Positions 45,561 to 54,322 of a stretch of 64,000 bases of DNA are shown piece after piece. Each line of letters begins with the position of its first letter. Within the stretch, counting starts at the first letter, position 1. The notes under the pieces are model-generated. The model was not told the DNA's origin and ran no database searches. It saw only the letters and a list, made by a program, of their open reading frames with translations. Both the position numbers and the translations under genes were made by a program. Origin of the DNA: Bacillota bacterium (GTDB lineage Bacteria > Bacillota > Negativicutes > DSM-13327); NCBI GenBank assembly GCA_017889585.1, contig JAGFZX010000008.1:1-64000 (forward strand), written 5' to 3'.

Positions 45561-46640
45561 ATGTTTAATATTAAGGATCCTGCTATAATCCTGGTGATGT
45601 ATTTGGACGTAGTGTTGCTGATACTTACATTGTTGCTGTTAGCTTTGGTAGTGATTTTTCGTTTGCGTTTAGATAATCAGGAACGGGGACGGGAACGGTT
45701 TATGCAAGTATGGCAACCAGTGATGGATCAGAGTATGTATGGGCTGGCACAATTAGTGCCAAGGCATAGTGCTATACGGATAAAACCTGCTGATACTATG
45801 AATTTTTTATTGCTGTGGAACCGTTTACAAGAAGTTTTACGGGGAGAAGTTCGGGAAAATCTCAATGCCATTGCTCATTCAGCGAAAATAGATGCAGCAG
45901 TACTCAAAATGCTACACAAGGGAAATTTAAGTAAACGATTATTGGCAATTAATACCGTGGGTCATCTGCGGGAACTATCGGCATGGGAAACTTTAGTTGA
46001 TATTGTTCAGGAAAATCAAAATCCAATTTTAGCGTTAACAGCTGCTCGAGCTCTTGCCAGAATAGATGGGGAGAAAGCAACTGCTGTGTTTGTGCCGCTG
46101 TTGGTACTACATAAGGAATGGCCTGCGTCACATGTAGTCGGGATTTTAAAAGAACTGAATTTAGAAAGCTTTTCTAGATGTTTAGCAGATGCTATTTTAC
46201 GGGCAGTTGAAACAGATGTGCCACGCTTGGTTCGCTATTTACGATTTGCATCAGGGGAAACAGCCTTAGCTGTCGTACATGATGTATTGCATAAGTATAA
46301 CAATGCAGAAGTGCTTTCTGCTTGTTTATATGTGATTGGTGAGTTTGGTGATAGGCATAATCTGGGGGATGTGCGTAATTTCGCCAAACATCACAGCTGG
46401 GTCGTGCGGTTGCAGGTTGCCCATGTACTAGGCAAGATAGGAACCCGTGATGATATAAAGATATTATTAGAATTACTGACAGATAGAGAGTGGTGGGTTC
46501 GCTATCGGGCGGCTAATGCCCTGAGCAGTTTGCCCTTTGTGACGATCGCGGAAATAGAACAGTTTAGGCTTGTCCAGTCCGATACTTACGCCAGTGACGC
46601 TTTGACTCAGATACTTGTAGAGAAGAGGTTACTTGTATGA
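45561..46640 (+). CDS. membrane-anchored HEAT-repeat protein
   Basis: A 359-residue protein with one N-terminal TM segment (about 8-35, VMYLDVVLLILTLLLLALVVIF) and a long alpha-solenoid of HEAT-like repeats in the rest (for example WETLVDIVQENQNPILALTAARALARI and HHSWVVRLQVAHVLGKIGTRDDIKILLELLTDREWWVRYRAANAL). HEAT repeats bind proteins. Its stop overlaps the glycosyltransferase start (ATGA), so the two are made together; I infer that it is an accessory subunit of the synthase. Confidence 0.82.
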   Translation: MFNIKDPAIILVMYLDVVLLILTLLLLALVVIFRLRLDNQERGRERFMQVWQPVMDQSMYGLAQLVPRHSAIRIKPADTMNFLLLWNRLQEVLRGEVRENLNAIAHSAKIDAAVLKMLHKGNLSKRLLAINTVGHLRELSAWETLVDIVQENQNPILALTAARALARIDGEKATAVFVPLLVLHKEWPASHVVGILKELNLESFSRCLADAILRAVETDVPRLVRYLRFASGETALAVVHDVLHKYNNAEVLSACLYVIGEFGDRHNLGDVRNFAKHHSWVVRLQVAHVLGKIGTRDDIKILLELLTDREWWVRYRAANALSSLPFVTIAEIEQFRLVQSDTYASDALTQILVEKRLLV

Positions 46641-48085
46641 TAGAGTGGCTTGGTAGTTTTTTGCAATGGTTTTTTATCATTTATGTATTATGCATGAACC
46701 TTGGCTACCTGACACTGAATATAAGCTCATTGTTAAGTATTTTAAAATACATGCAAACACGTAATTTCGAAAGTTTTGTCGGTATTTCGGCTGATTTTAT
46801 GCCGCCGATCAGTATTTTGGTACCGGCTTTCAACGAAGAGAATACCATTGAAACAACAGTACGTTCTTTGTTGCAACTCGATTATCCACAATTTGAAGTG
46901 CTGGTTATTAATGATGGGTCAAAAGACCGCACGCTGCAAACCCTAATTGCAGCCTTTGATTTTCAGCCTTTTCCGGAAGCCTACCGGGTACGCGTTCCAA
47001 TAAAACAGCCGATTAAGGGGATTTATTGTTCTGCTGAGCATGTTAATTTGCGGATTGTTGATAAAGAGAATGGAGGAAAGGCTGATTCCTTAAATGCTGG
47101 TATCAATGCTTGCAGGTATCCTTTGTTTTGTTGTGTGGATGCCGATTCAATTTTACAACGGGAAAGCCTTAAACGAGTGGTAAAACCTTTTATGGAAGAT
47201 CCGCGGACAGTAGCCAGCGGCGGCACTGTCCGTATTGCAAATGGGTGTACAGTGAAGGGCGGTTTTTTGGTAAATGTTAGTTTGCCGAGTAATTTTCTAG
47301 CCTTGGTTCAAATTGTTGAGTATTTGCGGGCCTTCTTATTTGGTCGTCTTGGTTGGTCGCCTTTTAATGCACTGTTAATTATTTCCGGCACATTTGGCGT
47401 ATTTCATAAAGAAACAGTGATTTCTGCTGGAGCCTATCGTACAGATACTATTGGCGAGGATATGGAACTGGTTGTTCGTTTGCATCGGCATTTACGGCTA
47501 ACAGGTAAGCCTTACCGGATTACATTTGTACCTGATCCTGTGTGCTTTACTGAAGCACCGGAAGATATAAAGGTTTTACGCAATCAACGCATACGCTGGC
47601 AGCAAGGGCTTTCAGAATCCTTGTCAGTCAATATAGCCTTATTATTTAACCGGCGTGCCGGGGTGGTGGGTTGGTTTGCATTTCCTTTTATGGTTATTTT
47701 CGAATGGATGGGTCCCATCATTGAATTTGGCGGGTACCTCTTTATGATAGTGGGTTTAATTTTTGATATGATTTCACTACAGGGCTTCATGGCCTTTTTT
47801 ATATTGTCAGTTAGTTTAAGTATGTTAATTTCTGTTACAGCATTAATGTTGGAGGAAATGTCATTTCATGTTTATAAAGGTGTTAAGAATATCTTACTAT
47901 TATTTTTAGTGACTATAGTTGAAAATCTTGGATATCGACAATTGAATTCTTATTGGCGGCTAATCGGATTGTACCGTTGGGCTAGAGGGAAAGAGGGAAA
48001 GTGGGGAGATATGAACCGTAGCGGCAGTTGGGGACAAAATCAGACTCATATCAATAAAAAGACGCCAGGCCAGTTTAGCAGCTAA
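46637..48085 (+). CDS. processive family-2 glycosyltransferase
   Basis: Inner-membrane polysaccharide synthase-like enzyme of 482 residues. N-terminal TM (about 8-32), GT2 core with ILVPAFNEENTIETTV, INDGSKDRT, VDADSI (substrate Asp), IGEDMEL (catalytic acid ED) and NQRIRWQQG (QxxRW, the mark of processive synthases), then several C-terminal TM segments. The pattern fits PgaC/IcaA, hyaluronan and cellulose-type synthases; it lacks a PilZ domain. The sugar is not predictable. Overlaps the HEAT gene by 4 bases. Confidence 0.9.
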   Translation: MIEWLGSFLQWFFIIYVLCMNLGYLTLNISSLLSILKYMQTRNFESFVGISADFMPPISILVPAFNEENTIETTVRSLLQLDYPQFEVLVINDGSKDRTLQTLIAAFDFQPFPEAYRVRVPIKQPIKGIYCSAEHVNLRIVDKENGGKADSLNAGINACRYPLFCCVDADSILQRESLKRVVKPFMEDPRTVASGGTVRIANGCTVKGGFLVNVSLPSNFLALVQIVEYLRAFLFGRLGWSPFNALLIISGTFGVFHKETVISAGAYRTDTIGEDMELVVRLHRHLRLTGKPYRITFVPDPVCFTEAPEDIKVLRNQRIRWQQGLSESLSVNIALLFNRRAGVVGWFAFPFMVIFEWMGPIIEFGGYLFMIVGLIFDMISLQGFMAFFILSVSLSMLISVTALMLEEMSFHVYKGVKNILLLFLVTIVENLGYRQLNSYWRLIGLYRWARGKEGKWGDMNRSGSWGQNQTHINKKTPGQFSS

Positions 48086-48108
48086 TGAACAAAAGAGAGG
48101 GAAAAGAG

Positions 48109-48981
48109 ATGAACAAGCAAATAGCAGGATTGCTGATGGGAATAGCAATGGCTGTAAGTATGGCAATGCCATTTGTTGCAGCTGCTCCTGTGCAGATAGG
48201 ACTTAGTTATAGTAAAGATAGTGATGGATTGGATTCTTATTCCTATAGTATAGGTACAGAGAAAGAGGAAAAACCTCTTAATTTTACCGTTTATCAGAAT
48301 CGCTTGGTTCAAAGTAATACAAGTATTAATGAAAATATGTTATTGGGTAAATGGGTGAAAACTGTATCAAAAAAGGCTAATGTCACGCTATGGACTGGAT
48401 TTTTAAAAAATGATATCCGGGATTTTATCTCTTACTCAGGGATGTATGACACCGAGGTAAGAGGAGATGATCATATGTGGTTTAGTTACGGTCATGATGC
48501 AGTTGGTACAGTATTGGCTCATCAGAATGGAATCTCTACGAATACAACGACATTTTCCTATTTGCATAAACCAGTAGAAGATGTAGAGATGATCTTGAAA
48601 GTTGAGCATACAGCATATAGTGACAACAATAACCAAAAAAAGCTTGATATATCTATAGCGAAACACTTTTCAGAGAGATTGAAATTAGGTGTGGCATATG
48701 GTTATAACAGTGCAGATTATTCAGCATCACCTGTCTATTATGTTCCAGTACAAGAGAGTACTTTGTCGATAGTACCGCAATTGGCCATTCCAATAGGACT
48801 AGGGAAAGTTGTTTTGACAGGTGAAAAATCCTTGGTTGCAGATAATAGTAGTGGCTCAATTTCACGTTATAGTATCGCTACAGATGTTATTTTTGGTAAC
48901 CTATCTATGGGCACTAAATATTTTAGCGAGCCAGCTTACTCATCCCGAACTTGGCATATGAATTGGAATCATGAGTGGTAG
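48109..48981 (+). CDS. putative outer-membrane beta-barrel protein
   Basis: A 290-residue exported protein. Signal peptide (KQIAGLLMGIAMAVSMAMPFVAAA, cleavage about residue 24), then alternating hydrophobic/polar beta strands throughout with many Tyr, Ser and Asn, ending in ...WNHEW, the terminal-aromatic signal of outer-membrane barrels. I choose ATG 48109 (GAGAGGG upstream); an earlier ATG overlaps the glycosyltransferase stop. It resembles YaiO-type barrels in size and genetic context (next to HEAT and GT2 genes) but I cannot confirm the family. Likely export pore or anchor for the polymer. Confidence 0.7.
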   Translation: MNKQIAGLLMGIAMAVSMAMPFVAAAPVQIGLSYSKDSDGLDSYSYSIGTEKEEKPLNFTVYQNRLVQSNTSINENMLLGKWVKTVSKKANVTLWTGFLKNDIRDFISYSGMYDTEVRGDDHMWFSYGHDAVGTVLAHQNGISTNTTTFSYLHKPVEDVEMILKVEHTAYSDNNNQKKLDISIAKHFSERLKLGVAYGYNSADYSASPVYYVPVQESTLSIVPQLAIPIGLGKVVLTGEKSLVADNSSGSISRYSIATDVIFGNLSMGTKYFSEPAYSSRTWHMNWNHEW

Positions 48982-48992
48982 TTAGTAGGTGA

Positions 48993-49036
48993 AGGGGGGC
49001 GTGTTGAAACTAATGTTTCAGAGCGCCTCCTTTTGG
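48993..49036 (+). terminator. terminator after the beta-barrel gene
   Basis: Stem ggggggcg...cgcctcc with inner tgaaac/gtttca and T4; marks the end of the locus. Confidence 0.75.
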
Positions 49037-49130
49037 CAATTTTATTGCGTCAAGTAGTTGTAGGGGCTCTAGTTAAAGACTAGAAATTTTAGTGAGACTA
49101 TTTTTAGGCCATGATATAACGTGTTATTCG

Positions 49131-49145
49131 GTATGATTATCATAC
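49131..49145. promoter_or_regulatory. 15-bp palindrome upstream of the kor operon
   Basis: GTATGATTATCATAC is perfectly symmetric around its central T. It resembles the core of Fur-type boxes. The 300-base gap here otherwise holds only the terminator and A/T-rich promoter-like sequence. Confidence 0.35.
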
Positions 49146-49281
49146 ACTTCAGAAGGTTATTTTTGCATTTCAGATAATTTTAGTAGCCTTTTTCGGAAAA
49201 AAGTATCATAATAATAAATAAATATTCCTATAATTAGCAATTATAACTTATTAACAAATTATAATTATCGGAGGTGAAAGT

Positions 49282-49464
49282 ATGAGTCTTATAACAAAAG
49301 TGAAGTATTGTAAGGGCTGTGGCGTTTGTGTTGATTTTTGTCCCAAAAAAGTTTTAGCTCTCGATGAAGTTGGCAAAATAACAGTTGTTAATGAATCCGC
49401 ATGTATAAAATGTGGACAATGTGAAATGCGTTGTCCTGATTATGCCATATTTGTGGAAAAATAA
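49282..49464 (+). CDS. korD: 2-oxoacid:ferredoxin oxidoreductase delta subunit (ferredoxin)
   Basis: A 60-residue protein with two [4Fe-4S] motifs (CKGCGVCVDFCP and CIKCGQCEMRCP). It carries electrons from the thiamine-diphosphate enzyme encoded downstream. GGAGGTGA precedes the ATG. First gene of korDABC. Confidence 0.92.
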   Translation: MSLITKVKYCKGCGVCVDFCPKKVLALDEVGKITVVNESACIKCGQCEMRCPDYAIFVEK

Positions 49465-49479
49465 AGGAGTGAAGTTTAC

Positions 49480-50634
49480 GTGTCAAGAGTTGTACTCATG
49501 CAAGGTAACCAAGCTTGCGCAGAAGGTGCTATTGCGGCAGGCGTGAAATTCTTTGGTGGTTATCCAATCACCCCGTCTACAGAAATCGCCGAATTTATGG
49601 CAAAAAGATTACCGCAAATTGGTGGTAAGTTTATTCAGATGGAAGATGAAATTGCTGGGATAGGTGCAATTATCGGTGCATCACTGACAGGTAAAAAAGT
49701 TATGACTGCCACCAGTGGTCCTGGTTTTTCCTTAAAACAAGAACTACTGGGCTATGCTGTTATTACTGAAATACCATTAGTATTAGCGACTGTTCAACGT
49801 GTAGGCCCAAGTACTGGTCAACCGACCTCACCATCCCAAGGGGATGTAATGCAGGCTCGTTGGGGAACTCATGGCGATCATCCGATTATTGCGTTAACGC
49901 CAGCTAGTGTCCCAGAATGTTTTTCTCTTACCATCAAGGCCTATGAGTTATCAGAAAAGTACCGCATGCCGGTTATTTTGTTAATGGATGAGATTATAGG
50001 CCATATGCGTGAACGCATTGAATTACCTGATTCCTATGATGAGATTGTTCAGCCTCAGCGCAAGTTGCCTACGGTTTCTAAGGAAGAGTATAAACCTTAC
50101 CGAGGCGATGAAGATGGTGTTCCACCGATGGCTGCCTTTGGTACAGGATATCATTGGCATGTAACAGGTCTCGTACATGATGAAACTGGTTTTCCTAACG
50201 GTTCTTCTAATGCAACGCAAACATTAATGGATCGTTTAAATGCTAAAATTACAGATCATCTGGATGATATCATGATGTATGAAGAATATCGCTTAGAGGA
50301 TGCAGACATTGCAGTAATCGCTTATGGCGGAACGGCTCGGACCGCTTATGCGGCGATTGATAAGGCTCGTGAACAAGGAATCAAGGTTGGTATGTTCCGT
50401 CCAATTACCATTTGGCCTTTTGCTGACGAACAAATTGCCAAGCTTGCTACGAAAGTCAGCACCATTCTTGTTGCTGAGATGAACTGTGGACAGTTAGTAG
50501 GCGAAGTGAAAAGAGTGGTAGAAGGTAAGGTTCCAGTACAGCTTCTCGCTAAATATAATAACGAAGCCATCACACCAGATGAAATGCTAGAGGCTATTAT
50601 CAATGTGGAGGTCACTGAACCATGCAAAAACTAA
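49480..50634 (+). CDS. korA: 2-oxoglutarate:ferredoxin oxidoreductase alpha subunit
   Basis: A 384-residue subunit with GGYPITPSTEIAEFMA, MEDEIAGIGAIIGASLTGKKVMTATSGPGFSLKQE and GPSTGQPT, the pyrimidine-binding and transketolase-C parts of KorA. Start at GTG 49480 after AAAGGAGTGAAG. The order D-A-B-C with separate subunits is usual for 2-oxoglutarate or branched-chain oxidoreductases; the YPITPSTEIAE pattern favours 2-oxoglutarate. Overlaps korB by 13 bases. Confidence 0.92.
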   Translation: MSRVVLMQGNQACAEGAIAAGVKFFGGYPITPSTEIAEFMAKRLPQIGGKFIQMEDEIAGIGAIIGASLTGKKVMTATSGPGFSLKQELLGYAVITEIPLVLATVQRVGPSTGQPTSPSQGDVMQARWGTHGDHPIIALTPASVPECFSLTIKAYELSEKYRMPVILLMDEIIGHMRERIELPDSYDEIVQPQRKLPTVSKEEYKPYRGDEDGVPPMAAFGTGYHWHVTGLVHDETGFPNGSSNATQTLMDRLNAKITDHLDDIMMYEEYRLEDADIAVIAYGGTARTAYAAIDKAREQGIKVGMFRPITIWPFADEQIAKLATKVSTILVAEMNCGQLVGEVKRVVEGKVPVQLLAKYNNEAITPDEMLEAIINVEVTEPCKN

Positions 50635-51443
50635 TTGAAAAATATTATCGTTCTACAAATTTGCCTCATATTTGGTGTCCAGGCTGTGGTCATGGGGTTG
50701 TTACCATGTCAATTGTAAAAGCCATTGATAAACTACAACTTGATCATGATAAAACTGTAATTGTTTCGGGTATTGGGTGCTCGTCCCGGGCTTCTGGTTA
50801 TCTGAATTTTGATACCGTTCACTCTGCTCATGGTCGTGCGCTGCCTGTTGCAACAGGTATCAAACTGTCTGATCCAGAGCTGAACGTCATTGTGATTACT
50901 GGTGATGGTGATGCGACGGCCATTGGTGGCAATCATTTTATTCATGCTGCTAGACGGAATATCAATTTAACGATGATTTTATTTAATAACAATATTTATG
51001 GAATGACTGGTGGTCAATATTCCCCTCTTACGCCAGTAAATAGTAGAGCATCGACTGCGCCTTTTGGTACAATGGAACGCAATTTTGATATTACTGAACT
51101 TGCCAAAGGTGCTGGGGCAACTTTTGTCGCTCGCTCCACTGCTTTTCATACGCAACTCTTAACAGATGTCATTGCAAAAGGCATTGAACATAAAGGGTTT
51201 TCACTCGTTGAAGCCATTACCCAATGTCCGACTTCCTTTGGACGTCAAAATAAAATGGGCCGTGCATCAGACATGCTTAAAGCCCAACGGGATCATGCGG
51301 TAACAGTCGAAGCTGCTGCTCGCTTAACTCCTGAACAAAAAGCAGGAAAATTCCTAATCGGTGTACTTCATCAGGAAGAGGCACCAGAATATACAGAGCA
51401 ATATGATGCAATCATTGCGAAAGCCCAGAAAGGAGGCAAATAA
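50622..51443 (+). CDS. korB: 2-oxoglutarate:ferredoxin oxidoreductase beta subunit
   Basis: A 273-residue thiamine-diphosphate-binding subunit: WCPGCGHG near the N-terminus, GIGCSSRASGYLNFDTVH, and the ThDP/Mg motif GDGDATAIGGNHFIHAARRN...NN. It makes succinyl-CoA, CO2 and reduced ferredoxin from 2-oxoglutarate, or runs in reverse. Coupled to korA by overlap. Confidence 0.93.
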   Translation: MQKLIEKYYRSTNLPHIWCPGCGHGVVTMSIVKAIDKLQLDHDKTVIVSGIGCSSRASGYLNFDTVHSAHGRALPVATGIKLSDPELNVIVITGDGDATAIGGNHFIHAARRNINLTMILFNNNIYGMTGGQYSPLTPVNSRASTAPFGTMERNFDITELAKGAGATFVARSTAFHTQLLTDVIAKGIEHKGFSLVEAITQCPTSFGRQNKMGRASDMLKAQRDHAVTVEAAARLTPEQKAGKFLIGVLHQEEAPEYTEQYDAIIAKAQKGGK

Positions 51444-51444
51444 T

Positions 51445-51972
51445 ATGTATGAAATGCGTCTTTCCGGCTCTGGCGGACAGGGACTTATTTTAGGTGGTAT
51501 TATCTTAGCTGAAGCAGCTCTTTTAGACGGTAAACTTGCCATTCAGTCTCAATCCTATGGTCCAGAGGCTAGAGGTGGTTCTAGTAAATCTGAGGTGCTT
51601 ATTTCAGATAAGGTCATTCACTTTCCTAAGGTCACTAAGCCAGATTTAGTACTAGCAATGACTCAGGAAGCCTTGGTTAAATACTCAGGGGATTTGTCTG
51701 CTGATAAAATACTTATTATTGATACTACTTTTGTGAAGGATGTACCTGAGAAATTTACCAATGTATATCGTTTTCCGATTACAGAAATTGCTCAAAAAGA
51801 GCTGGGTAAAACATTGTTTGCTAATATTGTAGCGTTAGGTGCAATTGCTGCTTTAACGAAGATCGTTAGTGTGGAAGCCATTACAAAAGCTGTTCTTGCC
51901 CGTGTGCCAGCTGGAACGGAAGATGTCAATAAACGTGCCCTTGAAGCCGGAATGTCATTGATAATAAAATAA
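51445..51972 (+). CDS. korC: 2-oxoglutarate:ferredoxin oxidoreductase gamma subunit
   Basis: A 175-residue POR_N-type gamma subunit: MRLSGSGGQGLILGGIILAEAAL, SQSYGPEARGGSSKSEVLIS and a C-terminal VPAGTEDVNKRALEAG. AAAGGAGG precedes ATG 51445, one base after the korB stop; a longer frame from 51361 lies within korB. Confidence 0.93.
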   Translation: MYEMRLSGSGGQGLILGGIILAEAALLDGKLAIQSQSYGPEARGGSSKSEVLISDKVIHFPKVTKPDLVLAMTQEALVKYSGDLSADKILIIDTTFVKDVPEKFTNVYRFPITEIAQKELGKTLFANIVALGAIAALTKIVSVEAITKAVLARVPAGTEDVNKRALEAGMSLIIK

Positions 51973-51987
51973 GGGAGGAAACGACAA

Positions 51988-53475
51988 ATGGAGACGGTTG
52001 TTTCGGCAGCAACTAGAGAGCCTTTTGTAAAACGCTATGGACTCCTTAGTGCTTTACTTGTGCTCCTGGCGATTATTGCGATTCCAACCCCTGAAGGACT
52101 ACCTGTTGCCGGTCATCGGATGCTAGGTATTCTGGTATTTTCCGTCATCGTTTGGATGACGGAAGCGATCTCCTATCCAGTGAGCGCTGCTGTTATTATG
52201 GCATTGATTGCTTTTTTACTTGGCATCTCTCCTGATGTAGCCAAACCTGCGGAAATTCTTGGGACCTCAAAAGCCTTAACTATAGCTCTTGGTGGATTCA
52301 GTAATACGGCATTGGCATTAGTAGGTGGAGCTTTATTTTTAGCTGCTGCTATGACTCATACTGGACTTGATAAACGGATTGCTCTTGTTGTATTGTCTAA
52401 TGTCGGTGCCCGTACAAATCGGGTGCTTGCTGGTGTTATTTTGGTGGGGTTTATCTTAAGCTTTTTTGTACCAAGCACTACAGCAAGAGTATCTTGTATG
52501 GTACCTATCGTAATGGGGATTATCGCCGCTTTCGGGGTTCAAAGGAAAAGTCGTTTTGCGGCGATTATGATGATTGCGACTGCCCAAGCTGATAGTATCT
52601 GGAATGTAGGTATCAAAACAGCTGCCGCACAAAATATGATAGCACTCGGTTTTATTGAAAAAATGCTAGGCAAAACCATTACTTGGATGGATTGGTTTAT
52701 TGCAGCAGCTCCTTATGCTGTGATCATGTCTATTGTTTTATATTATTTGTTGCTAAAATTAATGCCACCTGAAGTAGATGAAATAGCAGGTGGCAAAGAA
52801 GCCATTGCTAAAGCAATGGCAGACCTTGGTCCTATGCGTGCTGACGAAAAAAAATTGTTATCCATCTCCCTTATACTTCTCTTTTTCTGGGCTACAGAGA
52901 AAATTGTCCATCCTTTTGATACGTCTTCCACAACCATTGCAGCAATTTCCTTACTGCTCTTACCAGGTATCGGGGTCATGAGCTGGAAAGATGCCCAAGC
53001 CAAAATTCCGTGGGGTACTCTGATCTTATTTGGTGTCGGCATCAGTTTAGGATCAGCCATTCTATCGACGAAAGCGGCAGCTTGGTTGGCTAAAATTATT
53101 GTTGCTGTATTCGGACTCCAAACCTTGCCAGCATTGACCATTCTTGCAATATTGTCTGCATTTCTCATTATCATTCATTTAGGGTTTGCTAGCGCCACGG
53201 CGTTGGCCGCCGCGATGATTCCTATTCTCATTAGTATTCTTCAAGGTGTACAAACTCAAGGGATCAACGTAATTGGAATGACTATGGTGCTTCAATATGT
53301 GGTCAGCTTCGGTTTTATTCTTCCTGTGAATGCGCCACAAAATATGATTGCTTATGGCACAGAGACTTTTGAGGTAAGAGATTTTATTAAAACAGGAATC
53401 CCGTTAACAATTATTGGGTATATTACAATTCTGCTTCTAGGTGCTACTTATTGGAAGTGGCTGGGTATTGTATAA
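51988..53475 (+). CDS. DASS-family (SLC13) sodium:di/tricarboxylate symporter
   Basis: Inner-membrane carrier of 495 residues with about 12-14 TM segments. Family motifs: MTEAISYPVSA near TM3, FVPSTTARVSCMVPIV (substrate loop SNT-like) and the second hairpin QYVVSFGFILPVNAPQNMIAYGT. DASS proteins move succinate, malate, citrate or sulfate. It lies 15 bases after korC, so it belongs to the kor operon and probably supplies a dicarboxylate related to 2-oxoglutarate. Confidence 0.88.
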   Translation: METVVSAATREPFVKRYGLLSALLVLLAIIAIPTPEGLPVAGHRMLGILVFSVIVWMTEAISYPVSAAVIMALIAFLLGISPDVAKPAEILGTSKALTIALGGFSNTALALVGGALFLAAAMTHTGLDKRIALVVLSNVGARTNRVLAGVILVGFILSFFVPSTTARVSCMVPIVMGIIAAFGVQRKSRFAAIMMIATAQADSIWNVGIKTAAAQNMIALGFIEKMLGKTITWMDWFIAAAPYAVIMSIVLYYLLLKLMPPEVDEIAGGKEAIAKAMADLGPMRADEKKLLSISLILLFFWATEKIVHPFDTSSTTIAAISLLLLPGIGVMSWKDAQAKIPWGTLILFGVGISLGSAILSTKAAAWLAKIIVAVFGLQTLPALTILAILSAFLIIIHLGFASATALAAAMIPILISILQGVQTQGINVIGMTMVLQYVVSFGFILPVNAPQNMIAYGTETFEVRDFIKTGIPLTIIGYITILLLGATYWKWLGIV

Positions 53476-53552
53476 AGAAGACTTGATTCAGGTGGGGTTT
53501 TAACTCCATCTAAATCTTAGTCGCCCTTATCCAGGGACTTGGCCATCGGATA
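53476..53552 (-). repeat. degraded copy of the dispersed intergenic repeat
   Basis: Retains the ataaagaagactt start, the aatcttagtcgcccttat spacer and part of the hairpin seen in the copies at 33251 and 59818; the rest is diverged. Low-confidence alignment by eye. Confidence 0.35.
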
Positions 53553-53557
53553 AAAAC

Positions 53558-53599
53558 AAAATAAAAGAAACAGGACTGTGGTCCTGTTTCTTTTATTTT
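53558..53599. terminator. bidirectional terminator between the kor operon and lytT
   Basis: Perfect 19-base arms (53558-53576 and 53581-53599) around a 4-base loop, with A-rich and T-rich outer parts; it overlaps the last codons of the regulator gene. Confidence 0.9.
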
Positions 53600-54321
53600 A
53601 AGCCCATGATATTTTTAAATCTTTTTATGTTACTGCGACTGACAGGCACATCTTCATGGTTAGCACCTGCCATGCGCAGCAAATAGGAGCCGTGGAACCA
53701 AGGAATGATTTCCAGGACTTGATCTAAGTTCACAATATATTGACGATGAACACGCAAGAAGTTGTTATCCGCGAGGATGGCTTCTATTTCTTTGAACATG
53801 AGAGTACAGGTATATTGCTTATCGGCAGTACGAATATAGACATCCTTTTCATTCACATAAGCGAGTACTACTTCCTTTTTTTGCAAAGGTAGGATTTTCC
53901 CATTATCAATCACACAGATTTTACTGTTTGGATCGAAAGGCTTATGTTGATATTTAGTCGTTAAATGTTGAATTTTTTGCATTACGACAGACAGCTTGGC
54001 CTCAGTAACGGGTTTAATAATATAGCCGATTGCTGGTGTATCAAAGGCCTCTAGTGCATACTCTTGGAATGCAGTAATAAATACCACTAATGGTGGATTC
54101 GATAGAATACTTAGTTTTTTAGCCATTTCCAAACCGGAGATCCCTGGCATTTTTATATCGAGGAAAATGACGTCTGGTCGATACTCTGTAATATAGGTTA
54201 TGGCATCGAAGCAGTTATTGAAGGTTCCTTGAACTTTTACATCAAGATGCTTTTTTAACAGATATTCAATCTCATCACAAATAGGCTGTTCATCATCGAC
54301 AATAACGGCTTTTACTTGCAT
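53593..54321 (-). CDS. LytTR-family response regulator
   Basis: A 242-residue regulator: receiver domain with DDE (about residues 9-11), phospho-Asp in VIFLDIKMPG, Lys in IKPV, then a LytTR DNA-binding domain (about 135-240; FLRVHRQYIVNLDQVLEI and VSRSNIKRFK). It starts at ATG 54321, one base after the kinase stop; a longer frame to 54387 overlaps the kinase. Cognate regulator of the adjacent LytS-type kinase. Possible target: the convergent kor/DASS operon. Confidence 0.92.
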   Translation of the reverse strand: MQVKAVIVDDEQPICDEIEYLLKKHLDVKVQGTFNNCFDAITYITEYRPDVIFLDIKMPGISGLEMAKKLSILSNPPLVVFITAFQEYALEAFDTPAIGYIIKPVTEAKLSVVMQKIQHLTTKYQHKPFDPNSKICVIDNGKILPLQKKEVVLAYVNEKDVYIRTADKQYTCTLMFKEIEAILADNNFLRVHRQYIVNLDQVLEIIPWFHGSYLLRMAGANHEDVPVSRSNIKRFKNIMGLK

Positions 54322-54322
54322 A

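Noticed and set aside
48085-48108. Earlier start for the beta-barrel protein (ATG 48085)
   Set aside because: It would put eight charged residues before the signal peptide and has no ribosome site; ATG 48109 has GAGAGGG at good spacing.
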